This document shows, in pieces, positions 1 to 4,982 of a stretch of 5,743 bases of DNA. Under the pieces are notes generated by a model. It had not been told where the DNA came from. It was given only the letters and a program-made list of their open reading frames with translations, and did not search any database. The position numbers were made by a program, and so were the translations under genes. How positions within the stretch are numbered: position 1 is the first letter of the stretch; each line of letters opens with the position of its first letter. The DNA comes from an uncultured Clostridium sp. (GTDB lineage: Bacteria > Bacillota > Clostridia > TANB77 > CAG-508): positions 1-5,743 of the forward strand of contig CAMSEM010000081.1 of NCBI GenBank assembly GCA_947057505.1, in the 5' to 3' direction.

Positions 1-181
1 TTGGATTTTTTCTTATGACACGTATTAATAGGTATAACGCCATAATGCCATTAATTATCATTAATGGCATTTCGTAAAAATTATCTTTTCTTATTGTTGT
101 TATAATTGTTATTAATAGTAAACTTATTAATAATAATAGTTCTATATTGTTTACTAACTTTTTTAAGACTTTTTTTATCAT
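1..181 (-). CDS. Small two-helix membrane protein, unknown function (C-terminus beyond window)
   Basis: I do not recognise this gene. The frame opens with ATG at 181-179 and stays open for 60 codons to the left edge, so the C-terminus is missing. A GGAG at 193-190 lies 8 nt upstream of the ATG, and a good promoter lies further upstream (288-260). The protein starts MIKKVLKKLVNN, which is basic and likely cytoplasmic. A first hydrophobic helix spans about residues 13-30 (rich in Leu and Ile), followed by a short loop (RKDNFYE). A second helix spans about residues 38-53, and then comes a basic stretch RVIRKNP. Charge balance suggests that both ends face the cytoplasm. A perfect 12-bp inverted repeat falls inside the second helix coding region. 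Seen directly: frame, ribosome site and hydrophobicity. Inferred: a membrane hairpin protein, perhaps the start of a longer multi-pass protein. Confidence 0.6.
   Translation of the reverse strand, partial: MIKKVLKKLVNNIELLLLISLLLITIITTIRKDNFYEMPLMIINGIMALYLLIRVIRKNP
44..71. repeat. Perfect 12-bp inverted repeat, 4-nt loop
   Basis: Arms 44-55 (AATGCCATTAAT) and 60-71 are exact reverse complements separated by TATC. The repeat lies inside the coding region of the small membrane protein, over the codons around residues 37-46. It has no T-run on either side, so it does not look like an intrinsic terminator. It could form an RNA hairpin in the message or be a binding site. No function is shown. 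Confidence 0.85.
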
Positions 182-259
182 GATTTATTCTCCGTTTTCA
201 TTGGTAATTTCAATCTTTTACTTTTACGTTAACTAATATATGTTTTTATTTTCCACTTT

Positions 260-288
260 AGTGTATTCCAACTTTTTATGAAAGTCAA
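260..288 (-). promoter_or_regulatory. Sigma-A-type promoter for the small membrane protein gene
   Basis: On the minus strand TTGACT (288-283) and TACACT (265-260) are separated by exactly 17 nt, close to the vegetative consensus. Transcription would start near 253, giving a leader of about 70 nt before the ATG at 181. The promoter lies just downstream of the dinB stop codon, so the small gene can be expressed separately from dinB. I see no convincing terminator between dinB and this promoter, so read-through from dinB is also possible. Confidence 0.55.
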
Positions 289-342
289 TGCTTTTTATAG
301 TTTAAAATAATTACTCATGTCTATGGTTTACATAGTTTAAAG

Positions 343-1551
343 CTATTGTTTAAAATCCATCATTTTATCTATACTCATTTGACCTGCCCTTGTAACAGAG
401 TGATATCCGTATTTTTCTTTTAGTTTATCTAAAGTAGAATCTAACTTTTGCTGTTTTTCATTTTTAGGTGTATCAAACATAGAAATTTGCTGTATATCTT
501 TTTCTACTAATTTATCTACTCTAATTCCAATTAAACGAATAGGTTCTCCATGATAACATTCTTTTAATATTTCTTTTGCAGTTTCATATATGATTTTGGT
601 GCTACTTGTTGGAGTTGTTAGTGTTTTTTGATGTGAATAACTTTTAAAGTTTTTATGTTTTATTTGTACACCAATCGTACTAGCAAGTAAGTTATGTTTT
701 CTTAACCTATATGTGGTTTGTTCTGTAAGTGCTAAAAGTACTTGCTGTATTTTTTCTATATTCGTTAAATCTTCTGGTAAGGTGGCGGAGTTTCCTATAC
801 ATTTTGGTTGCTCTTGCTGTGCATTTACGGCTGATAAATCTATTCCATTTGCATATTCCCATATTGTTTTGCCAAACTTTCCAAATAGATTAACCATTTC
901 TTGTTGTTTTCTAGCTGCTAAATCTCCTATTGTTTTGATGCCTAATCTTTCCAATTTAGGCAAACTTCTTTTTCCTACCATGAATAAGTCAGACACTGGT
1001 AAATTCCACATTTTAGTAGAAATTTCTTCTTTGTATAGTGTATGAACTTTATCTGGCTTTGCAAAATCTGATGCCATTTTTGCAAGTAATTTATTAGAAG
1101 CTACCCCAATGTTTACAGTAAACCCTAGTTCTTGTTTTACTCTGTTATGAATTTCATATGCAATTTGCAAATGTGTTTTTCCTTTTGGGATATATTGTGT
1201 AATATCTAAAAAACATTCATCTATTGAAAATCTTTCTATTTTGTCTGTATATTCACAAAGTAACTGATACAGGCTATTGGAATATTGATGGTATACTTTA
1301 AAATTACTTTGATAAATTTGTAAGTTTGGGCATTTTTGTTTAGCAAAGTAAATTGGTTCTGCTGTTTGAATTCCATATTTTTTGGCTGGTGTACTTTTGG
1401 CTAAAACAATTCCTTTTCTTTTTTCTTCATCTCCACCAATAATAGCAGGGATGGTTCTTATATCCATCTCTGCACCATTTTTTAGCATTTCTACTGCTGT
1501 CCATGATAAAAATGCATTATTTACATCTACATGTAAAATTTTTCTATTCAA
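343..1551 (-). CDS. dinB: Y-family translesion DNA polymerase, DinB/Pol IV type
   Basis: Error-prone polymerase that copies past damaged template bases, 402 aa, normal length for the family. Palm motifs are present: HVDVNNAF (residues 7-14) carries the first metal-binding Asp (D9) and the likely steric-gate Phe (F14), and SIDECFLD (109-116) carries the catalytic D111-E112. Helix-hairpin-helix-like segments follow (about 186-225), then the little-finger domain (about 250-350). QISMFD at 355-360 matches a sliding-clamp binding motif, and a short basic tail follows. The frame is open up to TTG at 1596, but that TTG is part of a -35 box. I place the start at TTG 1551-1549, because AGGTGA lies 5 nt upstream and the protein then begins MNRKILHVD, as in relatives. 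GTG at 1560-1558 is the alternative. The promoter is overlapped by a palindrome, suggesting repressor control. No strong terminator follows the TAG stop. Confidence 0.93.
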   Translation of the reverse strand: MNRKILHVDVNNAFLSWTAVEMLKNGAEMDIRTIPAIIGGDEEKRKGIVLAKSTPAKKYGIQTAEPIYFAKQKCPNLQIYQSNFKVYHQYSNSLYQLLCEYTDKIERFSIDECFLDITQYIPKGKTHLQIAYEIHNRVKQELGFTVNIGVASNKLLAKMASDFAKPDKVHTLYKEEISTKMWNLPVSDLFMVGKRSLPKLERLGIKTIGDLAARKQQEMVNLFGKFGKTIWEYANGIDLSAVNAQQEQPKCIGNSATLPEDLTNIEKIQQVLLALTEQTTYRLRKHNLLASTIGVQIKHKNFKSYSHQKTLTTPTSSTKIIYETAKEILKECYHGEPIRLIGIRVDKLVEKDIQQISMFDTPKNEKQQKLDSTLDKLKEKYGYHSVTRAGQMSIDKMMDFKQ

Positions 1552-1556
1552 AAGTA

Positions 1557-1562
1557 TCACCT
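1557..1562 (-). promoter_or_regulatory. dinB ribosome binding site, fixes the TTG start
   Basis: AGGTGA on the minus strand ends 5 nt before TTG 1551-1549. It shares four bases with the right arm of the palindrome. The predicted transcription start, about 7 nt past the -10 box, falls at or next to this site, so the message would have almost no leader. No comparable site precedes the GTG at 1560 or the TTG at 1596. Confidence 0.7.
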
Positions 1563-1582
1563 GTTTTATTATAAAACAGGTG
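1558..1582. promoter_or_regulatory. Perfect 25-bp palindrome, probable operator over the dinB promoter
   Basis: Arms CACCTGTTTTAT (1558-1569) and ATAAAACAGGTG (1571-1582) are exact reverse complements around a single T at 1570. The palindrome covers the whole -10 box, part of the spacer, the predicted transcription start and most of the ribosome site. A dimeric repressor bound here would block the promoter. The sequence is not the Bacillus-type LexA box (GAAC-N4-GTTC), and its CTGT/ACAG ends are spaced 11 nt apart rather than the 8 of the enterobacterial SOS box. The regulator is unknown. Confidence 0.7.
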
Positions 1583-1596
1583 TTTTTGTTTGTCAA
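1568..1596 (-). promoter_or_regulatory. Consensus sigma-A promoter of dinB
   Basis: The minus strand has TTGACA (1596-1591) and TATAAT (1573-1568), both exact consensus hexamers, with a 17-nt spacer. This should be very strong unless repressed, which fits the overlapping palindrome. The predicted start of transcription is near 1561, about 10 nt before the TTG start codon. Confidence 0.85.
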
Positions 1597-1683
1597 GCAC
1601 TTTTCTTCTTGTGTTTTTGGTATTAATTTAACATAATGTTATTTAAGACGATTTAATCTAAATGATATGTTCCTTCGTTCCTT

Positions 1684-1824
1684 TTACTTGCAAAGAACTG
1701 CATGAAAAGTTCTTATTGAACCTGAGCCGATATTCCCACTTACATTAAATATTCCTGCCGCACCATAATGATAATTATCACTATAATTCCCTCCACGTAC
1801 AAGAAATGGAGTGTTCCCGGAGGC
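1684..1824 (-). pseudogene. Displaced 3' end of the prepilin-like surface gene (46 codons, shifted frame)
   Basis: In the frame offset by one base from the upstream gene, codons from GCC at 1824 to the TAA at 1684-1686 encode ASGNTPFLVRGG, a Gly/Asn/Tyr-rich stretch and the ending RTFHAVLCK. The pattern RGG...(about 25 residues)...R.F.AVL is the normal C-terminal strand pair of FGE-sulfatase/C-type-lectin-like domains, equivalent to RGG...GFRVV. It has no ribosome site or credible start of its own. It is therefore the rightful C-terminus of the preceding gene, lost through a one-base insertion. Removing one base from TTTTGG (1829-1824) joins NDYINF directly to ASGNTPF and gives a 696-residue protein. 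Confidence 0.8.
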
Positions 1825-3775
1825 CAAAATTGATATAATCATTAAGCCATCCGTTAGCACCAGTCTTATATACCTCTTTAGTGGCATCACCAGTTTTTCC
1901 ATGCTCCCAAACCGATGTATATTCTCCATTAACACCATGATAAGCTGTTACATACTTACTACTAATTCCTTCTGACGAAACAAATGAACTTCCATTTTCT
2001 ATATAGAACTTCGCATCTACCTTAAAACCAGCAATCGAGTCTCCTCTTCCTCCAGACATATCGAATATCCCATATACATTTCCTGTAGTAGTTTGAAGAC
2101 CAGCTTTTAAACAATATATAACAGCCGAATGTCCACCTGCATATCCATTAGAATAATTATTTTGTGAAACTTCATGTCCATTTCTTCCATACTTACTATG
2201 TGTTAAGTATGCTACTGCTCCCCATTCGCTACTTTTGCTCATATGACTATGCATAAAACTTGTATTTCCATCTCCACCGTTTTTTTGTTCATCAATCGTT
2301 GGTATTTGTCCATAACTTGCTGTTCGTGCAGCTGTATAACATTCCCCTATAGTATTACACGTTTGACTTTTTACCCCAGGTACACTTTTTAATTCTTCAC
2401 TATTTTTACCGCTCATTTCAAATTTAGCAAACCAAAATCCTGTAAGTGGTTTATCCCATCCACCTAGCTCTAAATTTTGTGTTTTAGATAGTTGATCTGT
2501 TTTGGTTGTTCCAAATGCTGGATGTACAATATATAATTCTTCATTGTATTTTACTGTTTCTATTCCATCTTCTAAATCAAGTTTTTTCTTACCATCTACT
2601 GCACTCCACATGCCATATCCATCGTAATATCCTGTTGGAGTTGTACTTGTTTTGTCTTTATAATAAGTTATTCTATAGGCATATCTTGGTATCCATATAA
2701 AGTAACTTCCATTTTCTGTTTTGGCATTTGCCCAATGGCTTTTTGTGTTATCTTCTAAGCTACTTCCTTCAACACCTTCTTCTATTTCTTTTTCTCTATA
2801 ATCATACCATTCTTTATCTGGATTTGTTTCGTCTGCTGGTGCTTCTTCAATAGTTCCATCTTCTTTTTCTACCCATTTTACTGCTCTCATTTTTGTTTTA
2901 GCTTCTACTGTACCATTTTTTTCGCTTTCTAATATTGGTTTGTTTGGTTCTGGTATTACTTTATTATTTTCGTCTAACCATATAACATCTATTCTTCCAT
3001 AGTTGGTTGTAATAGGGTTATCTATATTAGTACTTCCTTCTATTGGTTGTATGGCTACTGTCACTTTACATATTTGTGGTTTTAACTCTCCATAGGTTAC
3101 TGTTATTTCTGCATTTCCTAAGTTTGCTTTACTTTCTATTTTAATTGTATTATCATTAATTGTTTCTTTTACTGTAACAATATCTTCATTATTAGAGATA
3201 GCATTTAGGTTTTGTGTTGTTGTTTCTGTGTTTGTACTTTCTTCTATCTCATTTGCTAATTTTCCATTTGTTCTATCTAAGGTAATATGCTTATTTTCTA
3301 AACTTATTTTATAGTATTTATTTTCTACTTTTACATAGTATTGCACACCTTCTTCATTTTTTTGAAAGTTCACCTTTATTTGTGCTATATCACTTTTTCC
3401 CATCTTCACACTTGTTGGTTCTAATTCTATCGCTTCTATTACATTTTCTCCTACTGTTACTTCTTTTATGTCATATTTTAGGTTTGATAGCTCTTTTGTT
3501 ATCTCTCCCATTGTTACTTTTTTATTTGTATTTCCTGTTTCATACTTTTTACTATCTAAATCTGCAAAAATGACATTTGCCCTTTCTTCTACATCTGCAA
3601 ATTTTGTTTGTAAGTCGCTTTCCTTAGCTTGCTTAATAATTCCATTATCGCCAAATAGTATTACTATGCTTATTCCTGCTAAAATCAAAAGTACTACAAT
3701 AGTGACCATTAGAGCGATTAAAGTAATACCTCTATTTGATTTTTGCACTTTTTTCTTTGTTTCTCTTTTTGACAT
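1781..3775 (-). CDS. Prepilin-like surface protein with FGE/C-type-lectin-like C-terminal domain, frameshifted near its end
   Basis: Probable exported surface protein, 664 codons as it reads. The N-terminus is a basic 16-residue leader followed by G16-ITLIALMVTIVVLL, a prepilin-type cleavage site and membrane helix (about 17-41); the usual Glu at mature position 5 is Ala. A charged, probably coiled stretch (about 48-75) comes next. Residues about 105-245 are beta-rich with an Ig-like feel (EPTSVKMG, ITVTYGELKPQICKVTV), followed by an acidic linker. From about 345 the pattern YFIWIPRYAYRI, GFWFAKFEMS, WGAVAYLTHSKYG, TGNVYGIFDMSGG resembles FGE-sulfatase/C-type-lectin-like domains; RGDS sits at 577-580. 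After F650 the frame is lost and the protein ends with 14 unrelated residues, missing the final RGG...AVL strands encoded at 1824-1684. ATG 3775 is preferred over ATG 3802, which has no ribosome site. Role inferred: adhesin or ligand binder. The frameshift may be real or an assembly error. Confidence 0.8.
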   Translation of the reverse strand: MSKRETKKKVQKSNRGITLIALMVTIVVLLILAGISIVILFGDNGIIKQAKESDLQTKFADVEERANVIFADLDSKKYETGNTNKKVTMGEITKELSNLKYDIKEVTVGENVIEAIELEPTSVKMGKSDIAQIKVNFQKNEEGVQYYVKVENKYYKISLENKHITLDRTNGKLANEIEESTNTETTTQNLNAISNNEDIVTVKETINDNTIKIESKANLGNAEITVTYGELKPQICKVTVAIQPIEGSTNIDNPITTNYGRIDVIWLDENNKVIPEPNKPILESEKNGTVEAKTKMRAVKWVEKEDGTIEEAPADETNPDKEWYDYREKEIEEGVEGSSLEDNTKSHWANAKTENGSYFIWIPRYAYRITYYKDKTSTTPTGYYDGYGMWSAVDGKKKLDLEDGIETVKYNEELYIVHPAFGTTKTDQLSKTQNLELGGWDKPLTGFWFAKFEMSGKNSEELKSVPGVKSQTCNTIGECYTAARTASYGQIPTIDEQKNGGDGNTSFMHSHMSKSSEWGAVAYLTHSKYGRNGHEVSQNNYSNGYAGGHSAVIYCLKAGLQTTTGNVYGIFDMSGGRGDSIAGFKVDAKFYIENGSSFVSSEGISSKYVTAYHGVNGEYTSVWEHGKTGDATKEVYKTGANGWLNDYINFGLREHSISCTWREL

Positions 3776-3782
3776 ATTTTTG

Positions 3783-3788
3783 CTCCTT
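3783..3788 (-). promoter_or_regulatory. Ribosome binding site that sets the prepilin-like gene start at 3775
   Basis: AAGGAG on the minus strand ends 7 nt before ATG 3775-3773. It lies downstream of the alternative ATG at 3802, so it can only serve the second ATG. The second start also gives a compact basic leader before the prepilin cleavage site. Confidence 0.75.
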
Positions 3789-3849
3789 TTTCTTCTGTTC
3801 ATTATTTGTATTTTTTATACATTTTATATAGATCTAGTTTATTTGTTTT

Positions 3850-3878
3850 ATTATATAGTTATTTATAATATTTGTAAA
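3850..3878 (-). promoter_or_regulatory. Sigma-A-type promoter of the prepilin-like gene
   Basis: On the minus strand TTTACA (3878-3873) and TATAAT (3855-3850) are separated by 17 nt. Transcription would start near 3843, giving a leader of about 68 nt before ATG 3775. The surrounding DNA is extremely AT-rich (6 G/C in the 60 nt at 3841-3900), which raises the chance of fortuitous hexamers, but the spacing and place fit well. Confidence 0.55.
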
Positions 3879-3978
3879 TATCTTATCTATTTAAATGTAT
3901 TTCAAACAAAAAAACTACGTATATATAGCTAAAAAAATTTATCTACTTTATTATATATTTAACATTATTTTTAAGACA

Positions 3979-4032
3979 ATAAAATAAACAACATTATGTG
4001 GCACCAATTTTACATAATTTTATTTGTTTTAT
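3979..4032 (-). terminator. Long imperfect hairpin after ylmH, possible terminator
   Basis: Arms 4032-4012 and 3999-3979 can pair over 21 positions with two mismatches and one G-U pair. The inner seven (ATTATGT/ACATAAT) are exact, and the loop is 12 nt. It begins 32 nt after the ylmH stop and lies before the next promoter, the expected place for a terminator. The 3' arm read on the minus strand is T-rich (TGTTTATTTTATTG), but the stem is almost all A-T and there is no GC-rich stem with a clean T-run. Termination is therefore plausible but weakly supported. Confidence 0.35.
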
Positions 4033-4064
4033 CTTAATTTAAAAATATAATTTGTTACAGTTTA

Positions 4065-4886
4065 TTATGATATATATTTTTGCACCAATAGCCTTAGTTT
4101 ACCTTTTGCAGTTTGAGAAACAATTTGCCTTATTTCATATTTTCCTTTTCCTCTAATGGTTAAAATGTCATTTTGTTTTAAAGTAGTTGCATTTTTTGTT
4201 TTTAGTTCATAATTTACAAATACTCTTTGACTACTAATAATTTCATTTGCTTTACTTCTAGATAAATGCAAAAGTTCAGATACTATTACATCTAACCTCA
4301 TTTGTGGAATGAGAATAGTAATATCTTCTTTTTTGGTTGGAGTAATAGCTAAGTTTGTAATTTCTTTTATTTCAATAGTTGCTTTTTGAAATCTTGTTAA
4401 ATCGGCTAAATGTGTTTGCAAATATGGTTCCATATCATGTTTTACTAAAATGTCTGCTCCTTGCTCGTTTACCATAATATCTCCTATTATTTCACGCTTT
4501 ATCCCTAATTTCATAATACCACCTAAATATTCTGAGTGGTGGTAGCTTCCTTTTAATTCTTCTGGTAACATGATAGAAACTACTTTTATTTGTTCTATGA
4601 TTGCTTTATTTTCTATAGCTGGCTTTTCAAATAATTCTTGTAGTTTATCTGGATAAATAAATAATATTTTTCTTTGTGCTTTTTCATATCCACCTTCTAA
4701 GCTATAGTTTTTTATCTTGCACATTTGTAACATTTTAGTTATCATATTTTGCTGATAAGCATCTAAAAATTCTGTAGTTTGTACTTGATTTTTAGTAGAA
4801 GCTGATTTTATTTTATCTAATATTTTGGAAATTAATAATTTATCTTCTTGCTTTGGAAATTGTTTTAACAATTCTTGTTTTTCCAT
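4065..4886 (-). CDS. ylmH: S4-domain RNA-binding protein YlmH, ribosome quality control factor
   Basis: Cytoplasmic ribosome-associated protein, 273 aa, near the usual family length. The N-terminal part has the family pattern FLDAYQQNMI (40-49), GGYEKAQRKILFIYP (65-79) and the signature HSEYLGGIMKLGIKREIIGDIMV (117-139, shown here only as a landmark). The S4 RNA-binding domain spans about residues 195-255, with RLDVIVSELLHLSRSKANEI and the turn RVFVNYE. Bacillus YlmH binds the 50S subunit and can act with RqcH in tagging stalled nascent chains, paralogous to RqcP. GGAG at 4898-4895 lies 8 nt before the ATG. The 96-nt gap from holA contains no clear promoter or terminator, so co-transcription with holA is likely. 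In Bacillus the gene sits in the sepF-divIVA cluster, so the holA neighbourhood differs. Confidence 0.88.
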   Translation of the reverse strand: MEKQELLKQFPKQEDKLLISKILDKIKSASTKNQVQTTEFLDAYQQNMITKMLQMCKIKNYSLEGGYEKAQRKILFIYPDKLQELFEKPAIENKAIIEQIKVVSIMLPEELKGSYHHSEYLGGIMKLGIKREIIGDIMVNEQGADILVKHDMEPYLQTHLADLTRFQKATIEIKEITNLAITPTKKEDITILIPQMRLDVIVSELLHLSRSKANEIISSQRVFVNYELKTKNATTLKQNDILTIRGKGKYEIRQIVSQTAKGKLRLLVQKYIS

Positions 4887-4982
4887 TTACCTTTCTCCTT
4901 TATTTTAGTATTACCTTCTATTTGAATTCAATGCTTATCATTTATAACTCTTATAATATAGAAATTTTAGCAATAAAACATC

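Noticed and set aside
178..201. Seven-codon upstream frame (MKTENKS) whose TGA overlaps the ATG of the small membrane protein
   Set aside because: The overlap suggests a coupled leader peptide, but there is no ribosome site before its ATG at 201, so chance is more likely.
297..341. Direct repeat ATAGTTTAAA at 297-306 and 332-341, and a 5-bp dyad at 321-335
   Set aside because: Short, AT-rich and without a T-run or known element around them; not enough to call an attachment site or terminator.
713..1045. Plus-strand open frame of 110 codons inside dinB
   Set aside because: Antisense shadow of a well-supported polymerase gene, with no start signal and no recognisable motif.
1552..1596. Extended dinB N-terminus starting at TTG 1596 (MTNKNTCFIIKQVILL)
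   Set aside because: That TTG is the first half of the TTGACA -35 box and the extra codons are promoter and operator DNA. No ribosome site precedes it, and relatives begin at about NRKILHVD.
1824..1829. Programmed ribosomal frameshift to join the two frames
   Set aside because: A +1 shift at AAT TTT GGC has no slow or stop codon in the next position, and repairing from TTT to TTG gives poor re-pairing. A simple one-base insertion or sequencing error explains it better.
3776..3802. Prepilin-like gene starting at ATG 3802
   Set aside because: No ribosome site lies upstream, and AAGGAG lies between this ATG and the better one at 3775.
3468..3932. Plus-strand open frame of 154 codons (Phe/Leu/Ser-rich)
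   Set aside because: It is antisense to the prepilin-like gene, has biased hydrophobic composition expected from reading A-rich coding DNA backwards, and runs into the non-coding gap. No family pattern and no ribosome site are seen.
3979..4020. dif-like ATAATGT/TTATGT arms within the hairpin downstream of ylmH
   Set aside because: The arms point the wrong way and are too far apart for a Xer core site (TTATGT outside, ACATAA inside, about 12 nt apart). They are simply the stem of the hairpin.
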